The translations under genes were made by a program, and so were the position numbers. The notes below the pieces were generated by a model. That model made no database searches. It worked only from the letters and a program-made list of their open reading frames with translations, and was not told the origin of the DNA. From contig NZ_JASISS010000003.1 in assembly GCF_030063195.1 (NCBI RefSeq), positions 211,757 to 275,674 on the forward strand: a DNA stretch of 63,918 nucleotides, given 5' to 3'. How positions within the stretch are numbered: the first letter of the stretch is position 1; each line of letters starts with the position of its first letter. Positions 28,540 through 40,749 of this stretch are shown piece by piece. The stretch comes from Cryobacterium sp. PH31-AA6. GTDB lineage: Bacteria > Actinomycetota > Actinomycetes > Actinomycetales > Microbacteriaceae.

Positions 28540-29328
28540 TTAGTGTTCCTCAGCCAGCGCGAGCTGGATGTAGACAGCGGTGAGCAGGGCAAAAATGTAA
28601 GCCTGGAGGAGGGCGATCAGCACTTCGAAGAGCGTGAACGCGAACCCGAAGACAAGGGTGCCGGCTCCGAAGAGCTTGAAGCCACCGTCTGCGGTGAAGA
28701 AGAAGAACTGGGTGGCGCTGAAGAAGAGCACCAGGAGAAGGTGGCCGACGATCATGTTCATCAGCAGTCGCAGGGTCAGCGTGACCGGGCGGACCAGGAA
28801 GGTCGAGATGAACTCGATCGGGGTCACGATGATGTAGAGGAAGGGGGGCACGCCTGGGGGGAACAGGGCGTTGCGGAAGAAGTTGCCCGGGCTCTTCTTG
28901 ATCCCGGCGTAGATGAACGCCACATAGGCGATGACGGCCAGCACGAGCGGCACGCCGATCACGCTGGTGCCGGCGATGTTCAGGAACGGAATCGGCCCGG
29001 TGATGTTCATGAACAACACCATGAAGAAGATCGTCGTGATCAGGGGCAGGAAACGCTTGCCGTCCTTCTTTCCGAGGATGTCCTCGGAAATGTTGACCCT
29101 GGCGAAGTTGAGGCCCAGTTCGACGATGCTCTGGAAGCGGGTCGGAATGACCTTCATCCGGCGGGTGCCGAGCCAGAAGACGAGGAGCAGCACGGCCACC
29201 GCAAGAAAGCGGATGAGCATGATGCGGTTGATTTCGAACGGCGAACCCGCGAACAGAACCGCTTCAGGGAAGAATTCGTTGATCGACGGACCGTGGAACT
29301 CACCGTCACCGGTGGCAGACGGGAGCAT
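28540..29328 (-). CDS. atpB: ATP synthase Fo a subunit
   Basis: 262-aa multi-helix proton channel. The essential Arg lies in VTLTLRLLMNMIVGH. About six membrane helices are visible, with a charged loop (ARVNISEDILGKKDGKRF) after the second. First structural gene of the enzyme; 172 bp separate it from the atpI-like gene upstream, room for a main operon promoter. Confidence 0.97.
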   Translation of the reverse strand: MLPSATGDGEFHGPSINEFFPEAVLFAGSPFEINRIMLIRFLAVAVLLLVFWLGTRRMKVIPTRFQSIVELGLNFARVNISEDILGKKDGKRFLPLITTIFFMVLFMNITGPIPFLNIAGTSVIGVPLVLAVIAYVAFIYAGIKKSPGNFFRNALFPPGVPPFLYIIVTPIEFISTFLVRPVTLTLRLLMNMIVGHLLLVLFFSATQFFFFTADGGFKLFGAGTLVFGFAFTLFEVLIALLQAYIFALLTAVYIQLALAEEH

Positions 29329-29500
29329 CAGGCTTACGGCGGTTTCTAGCAGCGCTTTCTCCTGGTTCGGGGCGGGGAGCTCTGCTCTCGCGATGACGAA
29401 TAATGGGCTGGGCTACCCAGCACGAAGGCACGAGCAACGCGGGGCGAACCGGTCATTACCTTACCAAGAAATAGGCCCGGTGCCGAATCCTTGTGGCAAT

Positions 29501-29974
29501 TCAGTCCTCCGAGGACGGACCGGGCAGGGTCACGTCGCTGGCGTAGGTCATCCGGCTCTTCAGCACGACGATCGCGTCAACGATGAGCGACCCGATCACA
29601 CCCGCGATGATGCTGAGAAACAGCACGACGGGCTGGATCCAGGGCTGATCCTTGAGCAGCACGACGATCACGAGGAAGACGACGAACTTGAGCAGCCAGC
29701 CGCCCAGAACGATGGCGAAGAACGCACCGATGGCGCCCTGGCTGCCGGCGAAGCGGTTGGCGAGCAGGATGCTGCCGGCCGTGATTCCCATGAAGACCAC
29801 GGACAGCGCGGTACCGATCAGCGCGCTGACCACCCCGGTTCCGCCGGCGACCAGGCCACCGACCACGGCCCCGACGATGCCGATGCCGCCGGCCAGGAAC
29901 CCACCGAGTACAAGAATCCGCCGGAACACCGGGACGGAGGTGGGCTGCCGGGCGGATCCGGGGGTGTTGCTCAT
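29501..29974 (-). CDS. AtpI-like small membrane protein
   Basis: 157-aa protein with four predicted transmembrane helices and a short hydrophilic tail (SDVTLPGPSSED). It has no strong motif, but it sits where atpI lies in most F1Fo operons and where Rv1303 lies in M. tuberculosis. AtpI-type proteins help assemble the c ring or carry magnesium. Its start overlaps the wecA-like stop by 4 nt, so it is co-translated with that gene. Confidence 0.75.
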   Translation of the reverse strand: MSNTPGSARQPTSVPVFRRILVLGGFLAGGIGIVGAVVGGLVAGGTGVVSALIGTALSVVFMGITAGSILLANRFAGSQGAIGAFFAIVLGGWLLKFVVFLVIVVLLKDQPWIQPVVLFLSIIAGVIGSLIVDAIVVLKSRMTYASDVTLPGPSSED

Positions 29975-31191
29975 GCGTTCTCCTCTGCCGTCGTGGACGC
30001 CTCGTCGAGAGGGTCCAGCCTGGCGATGTCGGGTTGGTCGTTCGGGTGGGCGAGCTGGCTGGCGGCCTCGACCGCCTTTCGGCGGCTCAGCGGGGCGAGG
30101 GTGACCAGCGCGCAGACGATGAGGGCCGTCACCAGGAAGATCGTGGCGTACCAGGTCGGTAGTCCGAAGAAGACCGGCAACACGTAGTAGAGCAGGCAGC
30201 CGATCGACGCCGCAGCGGTCCAGCCGTAGAAGATCAGCACGGCGTGGAGGTGGGAGTGCCCCATGTCCAGCAGGCGGTGGTGCAGGTGCTTACGGTCGGC
30301 ACTGAACGGCGATTTACCCGCCCGCACGCGGCGGAAAACGGCCAGTCCGAAGTCGAGCAGCGGGATGATCAGGATCGCGACGGGCAGGATGATCGGGATG
30401 AAGGCGGGGAACAGCTGGGACCGGTTCACTGCGGTCGGGTCGATCTGGCCGGTGATGGCAATCGCCGAGGTCGCCATCAACAGGCCGACCAGGAGCGCTC
30501 CGGCGTCGCCCATGAACAGCTTGGCTGGACGCCAGTTCAGGGGCAGGAAACCGATGCAGGCGCCGACGAGGATCGCCGCGATCAGCGAAGCCAGGTTGAA
30601 GTAGTTGCTCGGCGAGGTGTCCCGCACGAGCAGATAGCTGTAGAGGAAGAACACGCCGTTGGAGATAAGGGCAACGCCCGCGACAAGGCCGTCGAGACCA
30701 TCGATGAAGTTGATCATGTTCATCACGATCACAATCGCGATCACCGTGATCAGGAACGACATCCAGGACGAGCCGACGGTGAGTCCGCCGATCGGCAGCG
30801 ACAGCACCTGCACACCCTGCCAGGCGACCACGCCCGCGGCGATGAACTGCCCTGCCAGCTTGGTCATCCAGTCGAGGTCCCAGATGTCATCGGCCACGCC
30901 AAGCAGCACGATCATCAGGGCAGCTCCGAGGATGGCCAGGATCTGCTGGGGGTCGGAGAAGATGAGCCGGAGGGGCGCGAATTGCCCGGAGATCAGGTAC
31001 GAGACGCCGAAGGCAACGAACACTCCGAAGAAGATGGCGATTCCGCCGAGCCGGGGCGTCGGGAGGGTGTGCACATCACGCTCGCGGATCTTCGGGTAGA
31101 GGCGGTACCGATGGCTGAGCCTCAGCACGACGAACGAGCAGCCGAAGGTGACGATGGCCGAGACGAGCGCCAGCAGGACGAATATGGTCAT
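29971..31191 (-). CDS. wecA: WecA/MraY-family undecaprenyl-phosphate sugar-1-phosphate transferase
   Basis: 406-aa polytopic membrane enzyme that moves a sugar-1-phosphate (usually GlcNAc-1-P) from a UDP-sugar to the lipid carrier. The Asp-rich site is GVADDIWDLDW, the second Asp motif is NFIDGLDGLVAG, and the cytosolic His motif is HLHHRLLDMGH. About ten helices are visible, with an acidic C-terminal tail of about 40 residues. In M. tuberculosis the orthologous slot (Rv1302) starts arabinogalactan linker synthesis. Two nt after sua5, 4-nt overlap with the atpI-like gene. Confidence 0.92.
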   Translation of the reverse strand: MTIFVLLALVSAIVTFGCSFVVLRLSHRYRLYPKIRERDVHTLPTPRLGGIAIFFGVFVAFGVSYLISGQFAPLRLIFSDPQQILAILGAALMIVLLGVADDIWDLDWMTKLAGQFIAAGVVAWQGVQVLSLPIGGLTVGSSWMSFLITVIAIVIVMNMINFIDGLDGLVAGVALISNGVFFLYSYLLVRDTSPSNYFNLASLIAAILVGACIGFLPLNWRPAKLFMGDAGALLVGLLMATSAIAITGQIDPTAVNRSQLFPAFIPIILPVAILIIPLLDFGLAVFRRVRAGKSPFSADRKHLHHRLLDMGHSHLHAVLIFYGWTAAASIGCLLYYVLPVFFGLPTWYATIFLVTALIVCALVTLAPLSRRKAVEAASQLAHPNDQPDIARLDPLDEASTTAEENA

Positions 31192-31193
31192 GG

Positions 31194-32024
31194 TCAGCCG
31201 GCGTCCGTCACGACGCCGCTCGGCTCCGCGCTGCCCGGCGTCGCCGTCGGCTCTGACTCTGGCTCGTCCTCCGGCGCCTGCTCAGCGTCGGTCTCCGACA
31301 TCACCACGGGCTCGGGAACCGGGGGGACGAATCCGACCGGCGCGAGGGCGTCGCCGATCACCCCGGCGATGGCCGCGCGGGAGATCACGCCGTTGCGCAC
31401 GATGACGAGCTTCCCGCCGTTTATGGCGAATCCGGTGGCATCGATGATCGTCGACGAGGTGTCGCCCTGGCGGTCGCCGATCGCCTCGTAGTCGCTGCCG
31501 GCCACTCCCCCGTCGAGGTAGACGGCGACTCTGGCGCCGAGCATGTCTTCGGCCCCGATCGCGTCGATCGCCGAGGGGAGGCCGCTGGAGTTGGCGGAGG
31601 ACACGGCCAGGGGGCCGGTCTCGGCGAGCAGGTCCAGCGCTACCTGATTGCGCGGCATCCGCAGGGCCACGGTGCCCCTGGTCTCGCCAAGGTCCCAGAC
31701 CAGCGACGGCTGGGCGTTGAGCACGACCGTGAGCCCGCCCGGCCAGAACTCGGCAACGAGGTCCCTGACCGGCGTGGGCACATCCTGGGCGAGGGCGTCC
31801 ATGGTGCTGATTCCGGGAATGAGCACGGGCGGCGGCGAGGTGCGGCCTCGACCCTTGGCATCCAGCAGCCGTTGCACGGCCTCGGGGCTGAATGCGTCGG
31901 CCGCGACGCCGTAGACCGTGTCGGTGGGGATGACGACGAGCGCGCCGCGACCGATGGCCGAGCGTGCGAGTCTCATGCCGGTCGTGTATTCAGTGTCGAC
32001 CGAGCAGTCGTAGATGCGTGTCAT
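31194..32024 (-). CDS. L-threonylcarbamoyladenylate synthase (Sua5/YrdC)
   Basis: 276-aa enzyme making the TC-AMP intermediate for t6A at position 37 of ANN-decoding tRNAs. The YrdC domain is clear: ALVVIPTDTVYGVAADAF, then FWPGGLTVVL, TVALRMP and PLAVSSANSSG. The last 50 residues form an acidic Pro/Glu-rich tail with no known fold. A TAGAAT box lies 9 nt before the ATG. It follows prmC across 188 bp containing a tandem repeat, and runs into the wecA-like gene with a 2-nt gap. Confidence 0.92.
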   Translation of the reverse strand: MTRIYDCSVDTEYTTGMRLARSAIGRGALVVIPTDTVYGVAADAFSPEAVQRLLDAKGRGRTSPPPVLIPGISTMDALAQDVPTPVRDLVAEFWPGGLTVVLNAQPSLVWDLGETRGTVALRMPRNQVALDLLAETGPLAVSSANSSGLPSAIDAIGAEDMLGARVAVYLDGGVAGSDYEAIGDRQGDTSSTIIDATGFAINGGKLVIVRNGVISRAAIAGVIGDALAPVGFVPPVPEPVVMSETDAEQAPEDEPESEPTATPGSAEPSGVVTDAG

Positions 32025-32140
32025 TGGGGTTCGATTCTAGTGCAGGCGACCTGCGAGAGGCCGGGACGCCATTCCGCGGGTGCTGCGCCGCCGCGCGGGT
32101 GGCACACCACCCGCGTCGCGGCGCACCTCCCGCGGCCACG

Positions 32141-32227
32141 TGCGGGCGGGCCGCTCAGGCGGGGGCAGGTGCGGGCGGGCCGCTCAGGCGGGGGCAGGTG
32201 CGGGCGGGCCGCTCAGGCGGCGGCAGG
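32141..32227. repeat. Three tandem copies of a 29-bp GC-rich repeat
   Basis: A 29-bp unit starting TGCGGGCGGGCCGCTCAGGC repeats at 32141, 32170 and 32199; the third copy has one changed base (GGGGGCAGG to GGCGGCAGG). A fourth partial start follows at 32228. The prmC stop codon lies in the third copy, so the repeat forms the end of that gene. Confidence 0.9.
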
Positions 32228-33118
32228 TGCGGGTGCGAGGGCGGTCGTCGCGCGGTCGCGCAGGGTGTAATCGCGGTGGGTGGCGGCGGCGCGCCACCCG
32301 TCCAGGCCGAGAAGCTCCCGGATCTCCGCACCCTGCAGCTCGCCGTGCTCGATCACGAGGACCCCGCCGGGCCGGAGCAGGCGCAGCGCCGTTTGAGAGA
32401 CGTGCCGCACGACGTCCAGGCCGTCCCGTCCGCCGAACAGTGCGTGGGCCGGGTCGAACAGGCGCACCTCCGGGTCGCGCGGGATGGCGTCGGCCGGGAT
32501 GTACGGCGGGTTGGAGATGACCACGGCCACCGTTCCGTCCAGTTCGGTGAAGGCATCGGCGAGGTCGCCGAAGACGAGAGAGGCGTTGGCCGCACCGACC
32601 TGAGCGAAGTTGCGGGTGGTCCAGGGGAAGGCCTCCGGCGAGTTCTCCACCGCGAAGACCCGGGCGTTCGGCACCTCGACGGCCATCGCCAGCGCGATGG
32701 CGCCGCTGCCCGTGCCGAGGTCCACCGCGATCGGCTCCGGGTCGGGCAGCGCCCGCAATGCGTCGATCGCGAATTGGGCCACCTGCTCGGTCTCCGGGCG
32801 GGGCACGAACACCCCGGGGCCCACCAGCAACTCGATCCCGCGGAACGGCGCCCGACCGGTGATGTGCTGGAGCGGTTCGCGGAGCGCGCGGCGGCGCACG
32901 ATCTCGAGGATCGCCGCGGCATCCGTGCCGGTCAGCTCGGTGCGCAGGATGGCGGCCGCCTGCACCTGGCCGCGGCTCCGGCCGAGCACATGGCCGATCA
33001 GCAGGTCGGCGTCGACGTCTGGGTCGCCGATACCGGCCCGGCCGAGCGTTTCGATCGCCCGATCTCGGATTTCATCGACGGTTGTGGGAATGGAATGGTC
33101 GCTCGACGGAGTTGTCAC
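32213..33118 (-). CDS. prmC: Release-factor glutamine methyltransferase
   Basis: 301-aa SAM-dependent enzyme methylating the Gln of the GGQ motif in release factors. The SAM site is VDLGTGSGAIALAMA and the catalytic NPPY is in VVISNPPYIPAD. The N-terminal helical domain is present (DADLLIGHVLGRSRGQ). The GTG at 33118 is preceded by TACATT 7 nt upstream, which supports it over a much longer Gly/Asp-rich frame. The end (ALAPAPAAA) is encoded by the 29-bp repeat. Its substrate gene prfA is split from it by a plus-strand insertion. Confidence 0.92.
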   Translation of the reverse strand: MTTPSSDHSIPTTVDEIRDRAIETLGRAGIGDPDVDADLLIGHVLGRSRGQVQAAAILRTELTGTDAAAILEIVRRRALREPLQHITGRAPFRGIELLVGPGVFVPRPETEQVAQFAIDALRALPDPEPIAVDLGTGSGAIALAMAVEVPNARVFAVENSPEAFPWTTRNFAQVGAANASLVFGDLADAFTELDGTVAVVISNPPYIPADAIPRDPEVRLFDPAHALFGGRDGLDVVRHVSQTALRLLRPGGVLVIEHGELQGAEIRELLGLDGWRAAATHRDYTLRDRATTALAPAPAAA

Positions 33119-33202
33119 TCTTTGGAATGTAATGCACTCGCACGCCCAGTGCCGTGGCCGTAGGCTGGGCGAGGTCCCAGACCCCGATTGAAAGGCTCCC
33201 TG

Positions 33203-34141
33203 ATGCCCGCAAAGATCTACTCCGACATCACCGCTGCTGTTGGCGGGACTCCGCTGGTGAAACTCAATCGCCTCACCGCGGGCCTCGACGCGACCGTGCT
33301 GGTCAAGCTGGAGTTCTACAACCCCTCCGGCAGCGTCAAGGACCGGATCGGCATCGCGATCGTCGACGCGGCCGAGGCCTCGGGAGAGCTCGCCCCCGGC
33401 GGCACCATCGTCGAGGGCACCAGCGGCAACACCGGGATCGCCCTCGCCATGGTCGGCGCGGCCCGCGGTTACAAGGTCATCCTTGCTATGCCGGACACCA
33501 TGAGCAAGGAACGTCGCCTGCTGCTCCGCGCCTACGGTGCCGAGATCGTGCTGACCCCCGGCTCCGAGGGCATGCGCGGCGCTGTGACGAAGGCGGAGGA
33601 AATCGCCGCGAACACGCCGGGTGCGGTCCTCGCCCGCCAGTTCGACAACCCGGCCAACCCCGCGATCCACCGCGCGACCACCGGCGTGGAGATCTGGGAC
33701 GACACCGACGGAGCCGTGGACATCCTTGTCGCGGGCATCGGCACCGGCGGCACCATCACGGGCACCGGGCAACTGCTCAAGGAGCGCAAAAGCTCCGTGC
33801 GGGTGGTCGCCGTCGAACCGATCGACTCCCCCATCCTCAACGGCGGCAAGCCGGGACCGCACAAGATCCAGGGCATCGGCCCCAACTTCGTGCCGGCCAT
33901 CCTTGACACGCACGTGTACGACGAGGTGACGGATGTGACCCTCGCCGATTCCCTCGCCACCGCCCGCAGCCTCGCCACCGACGAGGGAATCCTCTCCGGC
34001 ATCTCGGGCGGCTCCGCGGTGTGGGCCGCGATCGAGCAGGCAAAACGGCCGGAAAACGCCGGCAAGGTGATCGTGGCGATCATGCCGAGCTTCGGCGAAC
34101 GGTACCTCTCCACCGTGCTCTACGAAGACCTGCTGGACTAG
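33203..34141 (+). CDS. cysK: Cysteine synthase (O-acetylserine sulfhydrylase)
   Basis: 312-aa PLP enzyme making cysteine from O-acetylserine and sulfide. The PLP Lys is in [11 protein letters not shown], the substrate loop is [12 protein letters not shown], and the phosphate loop is [12 protein letters not shown]. The ATG at 33203 follows GAAAGG at good spacing. It is divergent from prmC and first of a three-gene plus-strand run with the serine acetyltransferase gene 27 bp downstream. Confidence 0.96.
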   Translation: MPAKIYSDITAAVGGTPLVKLNRLTAGLDATVLVKLEFYNPSGSVKDRIGIAIVDAAEASGELAPGGTIVEGTSGNTGIALAMVGAARGYKVILAMPDTMSKERRLLLRAYGAEIVLTPGSEGMRGAVTKAEEIAANTPGAVLARQFDNPANPAIHRATTGVEIWDDTDGAVDILVAGIGTGGTITGTGQLLKERKSSVRVVAVEPIDSPILNGGKPGPHKIQGIGPNFVPAILDTHVYDEVTDVTLADSLATARSLATDEGILSGISGGSAVWAAIEQAKRPENAGKVIVAIMPSFGERYLSTVLYEDLLD

Positions 34142-34168
34142 GCCGGATTAGCCGAGCCGTAGCCGACA

Positions 34169-34747
34169 ATGGGCGTTTTTTCCAGCATCCGGGAGGACAT
34201 GGCGATGGCGCGTGCCCATGACCCGGCGGCGCGCAGTAACGCCGAGGTCTTCCTCGCCTACAGCGGGCTGCACGCCGTCTGGTCCTACCGTCTCGCGCAC
34301 CGGCTCTGGACGGCGGAACTCCGGCTGCCCGCCCGCCTGCTCTCCCAGTTCACCCGGTTCCTGACCGGGATCGAGATTCACCCGGGCGCCCGGATCGGCC
34401 GACGGCTGTTCATCGACCACGGTATGGGCGTCGTGATCGGCGAGACTGCCGAGATCGGCGACGATGTCATGCTCTACCACGCGGTCACCCTGGGTGGGAA
34501 GACCCGCCACGGGGTCGTGCGTGGCGAGAAGCGTCACCCCACCCTCGGGGACGGGGTCACTGTCGGCGCGGGGGCAAAGATCCTCGGACCGGTCATGATC
34601 GGGGCCTGGAGTACGATCGGCGCAAACGCCGTCGTCACGAAGGACGCCCCGGCCAAGTCGCTGCTTCTCGGCATCCCCGCCGTCATCCAGCCGGTCAGGT
34701 CGGAGACGATCGAGGCCGCCCGCGGGCTTCCCCTCACCGAAGACTGA
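34169..34747 (+). CDS. cysE: Serine O-acetyltransferase
   Basis: 192-aa left-handed beta-helix acyltransferase making O-acetylserine from serine and acetyl-CoA. Hexapeptide repeats run from [11 protein letters not shown] through [13 protein letters not shown]. The active-site block [20 protein letters not shown] is intact. It is the short bacterial form without the long N-terminal domain of the E. coli protein. Its product is the substrate of the CysK next to it. Confidence 0.95.
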   Translation: MGVFSSIREDMAMARAHDPAARSNAEVFLAYSGLHAVWSYRLAHRLWTAELRLPARLLSQFTRFLTGIEIHPGARIGRRLFIDHGMGVVIGETAEIGDDVMLYHAVTLGGKTRHGVVRGEKRHPTLGDGVTVGAGAKILGPVMIGAWSTIGANAVVTKDAPAKSLLLGIPAVIQPVRSETIEAARGLPLTED

Positions 34748-34775
34748 CCCCGCCGACCACGAAGGGCCCGACACC

Positions 34776-35780
34776 ATGACTTCGGCCTCACCCGCACGTG
34801 AACTGCCCGTCCTCGATCTGTCCCGCCTCGACCAGGGCGAGGAGGAGGCCGAGCGCTTTCGGATCGACCTCCGCGAGGCGACCCACGAGTACGGCTTCTT
34901 CTACCTCACCGGCCACGGCGTGCCGGCGGACCTCATCACCCGGGTCATGCGCACCGCTCGCGCCTTCTTCGAACTCCCCGAGGGCGACAAGATGGCGATC
35001 GAGAACCTGCGGAGCCCGCAGTTCCGCGGCTACACCCGGGTGGGCGGCGAGCTCACCCAGGGCAACGTTGACTGGCGCGAACAGATCGACATCGGCCCGG
35101 AGCGCCCCCCGATCGACGGCGGGGCCGACTACCTCCGCCTCGAAGGACCCAACCAGTGGCCGGCGACCCTGCCCGAGCTGCGCGAGGTGATGACGCAGTG
35201 GCGCGACGAACTCAACACCGTCGCGCTTCGGCTGATGCGGGCTTGGGCGCTCTCGCTCGGGGCCGACGAGCACGTCTTCGACGCGGCGTTCGCCGAGAAG
35301 CCGTTCACGCTGATCAAGATTGTGCGCTACCCGGGCAAGTCCAACCCGACCCCGAGGCAGGGCGTGGGCGCGCACAAGGATTCGGGCGTGCTGACCCTGC
35401 TTTTCGTCGAGCCGGGCAAGGGCGGCCTGCAGGTTGAGCATGACTCAGACTGGATCGACGCTCCCCCGCTCGACGGCGCCTTCGTGGTGAACATCGGCGA
35501 GCTGCTCGAGGTGGCCACCGACGGATATCTCAAGGCCACCGTGCACCGGGTGATCTCGCCCCTGATCGGGACTGACCGCATCTCGATCCCGTTCTTCTTC
35601 GGGCCGGCCCTGGATGCGACGATTCCGCTCCTGGCGCTGCCCGACTCGCTCCGTGCGCCGGGCATCACCGTCGACCCGGAGAACCCCATCTTCACGACCT
35701 ACGGGGAGAATGCGTTGAAGAGCCGCCTGCGCGCGCATCCGGATGTCGCGGCGATCCACCACGCGGATCTGCTCGGCTGA
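34776..35780 (+). CDS. Isopenicillin N synthase-like 2-oxoglutarate/Fe(II) oxygenase
   Basis: 334-aa non-heme iron oxygenase. The N-terminal DIOX_N part is typical (EYGFFYLTGHGVP). The iron ligands are His and Asp in GAHKDSG and His in VHRVISP, and the 2-oxoglutarate-binding RxS is in DRISIPFFFGP. Such enzymes oxidise small metabolites or make ethylene or antibiotics; no substrate can be named. It lies 28 bp after cysE on the same strand, which hints at a link to serine or sulfur metabolites, but this is only context. It is convergent with prfA. Confidence 0.88.
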   Translation: MTSASPARELPVLDLSRLDQGEEEAERFRIDLREATHEYGFFYLTGHGVPADLITRVMRTARAFFELPEGDKMAIENLRSPQFRGYTRVGGELTQGNVDWREQIDIGPERPPIDGGADYLRLEGPNQWPATLPELREVMTQWRDELNTVALRLMRAWALSLGADEHVFDAAFAEKPFTLIKIVRYPGKSNPTPRQGVGAHKDSGVLTLLFVEPGKGGLQVEHDSDWIDAPPLDGAFVVNIGELLEVATDGYLKATVHRVISPLIGTDRISIPFFFGPALDATIPLLALPDSLRAPGITVDPENPIFTTYGENALKSRLRAHPDVAAIHHADLLG

Positions 35781-35819
35781 GCCGGGCCTCGCCCCGCGAC
35801 AGCTCTCGTCGGTGGGCTG

Positions 35820-36898
35820 TTAGTCGTGGTCGCCGATCTCGGCCAGACGGGTTGCCTCGTCGGCCGTGATGCAGGAGTCGATCACGGCATCGAGGGCACC
35901 GTTCATGACGGTGTCCAGGTTGTACGCCTTATAGCCCGTGCGGTGGTCCGCGATGCGGTTCTCGGGGAAGTTGTACGTGCGGATGCGCTCGGAGCGGTCC
36001 ATGGTGCGGATCTGTCCCTTGCGCACGAGGCTTGCTGCCGCGTCGATCTCTTCCTGCTGACGGGCGAGAACCCGGGCACGCAGAACGCGCATGCCCGCTT
36101 CCTTGTTCTGCAGCTGGCTCTTCTCGTTCTGCATCGCGACCACGATTCCGGTCGGAAGGTGGGTGATCCGCACGGCGGAGTCGGTCGTGTTGACCGACTG
36201 ACCGCCGGGCCCGCTGGAGCGGTAGACGTCGATCTTGAGGTCGTTCGCGTTGATCTCGACCTCTTCGGGCTCGTCAACCTCGGGGAAGACGAGCACGCCG
36301 GCGGCGGAGGTGTGGATGCGTCCCTGCGACTCGGTGGCCGGCACCCGCTGAACGCGGTGCACACCACCCTCGTACTTGAGGTGCGCCCAGACGCCCTCCG
36401 CAGGGTCGCTGGAGGAACCCTTGATGGCGAGCTGGATGTCCTTGATCCCGCCGAGGTCGCTGGTGGTCTGTTCGATGATCTCGGTTTTCCAGCGCTTCGA
36501 TTCCGCGTAGTGCAGGTACATCCGGAGCAGGTCGGCGGCGAACAGCGCGGATTCCGCGCCGCCCTCGCCCATCTTGATCTCCATGATCACATCGCGGGCG
36601 TCGAGCGGGTCGCGGGGAATCAGCAGGCGCCGCAGCTTTTCGGCTGCGCCTTCCAACTGCTCCGTCAGTCCCGGAATCTCGGCGGCGAAATCGGCGTCCT
36701 CTTCCGCGAGCTCCTGTGCTGCCTCGAGGTTGTCGCCGATCTCTTTCCACTCGTTCCAGGCCGCGATGATGCGGCTGAGCTCGGCGTAGCGCCGGTTCAC
36801 CTTTTTCGAGCGGGCCGGATTCGCGTGGAGCTCCGGATCCGCCAGCTGGGACTGCAGCTCGTCGTGCTCAGCCAGCAGAGTCAGAACGGACTCGAACA

Positions 36899-36899
<1 letters not shown>
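35820..36899 (-). CDS. prfA: Peptide chain release factor 1
   Basis: 359-aa factor that reads UAA and UAG and triggers peptidyl-tRNA hydrolysis. The catalytic GGQ is in [16 protein letters not shown]. The domain-2 anticodon-like tripeptide region ([14 protein letters not shown]) is normal. Its ATG overlaps the rho stop by 1 nt. In M. tuberculosis rpmE lies between rho and prfA; it is absent here. Confidence 0.97.
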
Positions 36900-39475
<2,576 letters not shown>

Positions 39476-39795
39476 GAAAAATTGTCCTTTCCCCTGGCGT
39501 GAAAAACGGTTGGCCAGGGAAGCTGTGTGCAGCGTCTCACGCGCTGCGGGTGGTCCAATCCGACAGTGATGTGGATTGGAGTGAACACACACAGCTACGC
39601 ACAGATGAGGCGATAGCAGTGAGTTACAGGGAATGCACCGGAGAAGGGTCCCGCTCGTTAGGCGGTTCCATCGGGTACGCCTCAACCCTAGCAGAACGTT
39701 CAGGTATGGCGGACGCCCCCACCCGGGGCGGTCCGCTCACGGAGCAACGAGGCCCGCCCGGGGCCACCGACGTGCGGCGGCCCCTGGCGCGCGGT
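39476..39795. other. thrB-rho intergenic region and rho leader
   Basis: 320 bp without a gene. On the minus strand an extended -10-like TGCTAGGGT lies near 39690, which would give rho a leader of about 200 nt. Long leaders are where Rho is known to terminate its own transcription in E. coli; autoregulation here is inference. Confidence 0.45.
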
Positions 39796-40749
39796 TCAGA
39801 CGTCGGTGCGACTGACCGTGGCTCCCATGAAGTCGACGGCGAGCATGAGCGCCTGCCACGGCGTGTCCGATTCGGCGGCGACGAGCTCCGCTGCGACCAG
39901 ACGCTGGCCGGGGTCGCTGGCGAGCACGAGGATCGACGGGCCCGCGCCGGAGACGACGGCGGCGAATCCGTGCTCCCTGAGCAGGGTGATCAACTGGTTG
40001 GTCTCCGGCATCGCGGCGGCACGGTAGCTCTGGTGCAGCTTGTCCTCGGTGGCGGCCAGCAGCAGTTCGGGGCTCTGGATCAACGCGGCGATCAGCAGTG
40101 CCGAACGGGAGACGTTGAAGACGGCGTCCTCATGCGGCACGGACTCCGGCTGCAGGCTGCGGGCGAGTGCGGTCGACATGGCGTGTTCCGGCACGAAGAC
40201 GAGCGGCTTGACGCCGCGGTGCACCATCAACTTCTTGTGCCGGGGTCCCTCGGGTGTCATCCAGGCGATCGTCAGGCCGCCGAACAGAGCGGGTGCCACG
40301 TTGTCGGGGTGCCCCTCCATCTCGGTGGCGAGGGCGAGGAGCGCCTCGGCGTCGATGTCGACGAGGCCCTCGAGCAGGCCCTTCGCGGCCATGATTCCGG
40401 AGACGATCGCGGCGCCGGACGAGCCCATGCCCCGGCCGTGCGGAATGACGTTGTGCGCCACGAGGTTGAGGCCGGGCAGCGGCTGGTCATAGGCGGCGAA
40501 GGTGTGGATGATGGCGCGCGCGACGAGGTTGGTCTCGTCGGTCGGCACCTCCCCTTCGCCGACGCCGTGCACCTCGACCGTGACGCCGGGTTCGTCCCGT
40601 ACGGCCACGTCCAGGTGGTCGTAGTGGGCGAGCGCCAGTCCGAGCGTGTCGAAGCCAGGGCCGAGGTTGGCCGTGGTGGCGGGAACCTGCACCGTGACGG
40701 AACGCCCGGAGAGCACGGAGCGGCCGGAGACGGCCTCGGCGATGGTCAC
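39796..40749 (-). CDS. thrB: Homoserine kinase
   Basis: 317-aa GHMP kinase phosphorylating homoserine in threonine synthesis. The ATP loop is IPHGRGMGSSGAAIVSG. The N-terminal VQVPATTANLGPGFDTLG and the C-terminal VSGAGPSILVLA are family motifs. The GTG at 40749 overlaps the thrC stop by 4 nt. Last gene of the lysA-hom-thrC-thrB operon. Confidence 0.96.
   Translation of the reverse strand: MTIAEAVSGRSVLSGRSVTVQVPATTANLGPGFDTLGLALAHYDHLDVAVRDEPGVTVEVHGVGEGEVPTDETNLVARAIIHTFAAYDQPLPGLNLVAHNVIPHGRGMGSSGAAIVSGIMAAKGLLEGLVDIDAEALLALATEMEGHPDNVAPALFGGLTIAWMTPEGPRHKKLMVHRGVKPLVFVPEHAMSTALARSLQPESVPHEDAVFNVSRSALLIAALIQSPELLLAATEDKLHQSYRAAAMPETNQLITLLREHGFAAVVSGAGPSILVLASDPGQRLVAAELVAAESDTPWQALMLAVDFMGATVSRTDV

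Noticed and set aside
33119..33913. N-terminal extension of prmC to 33913
   Set aside because: It is antisense to cysK and low in information. The family N-terminus begins near 33118, with a -10 box 7 nt upstream.
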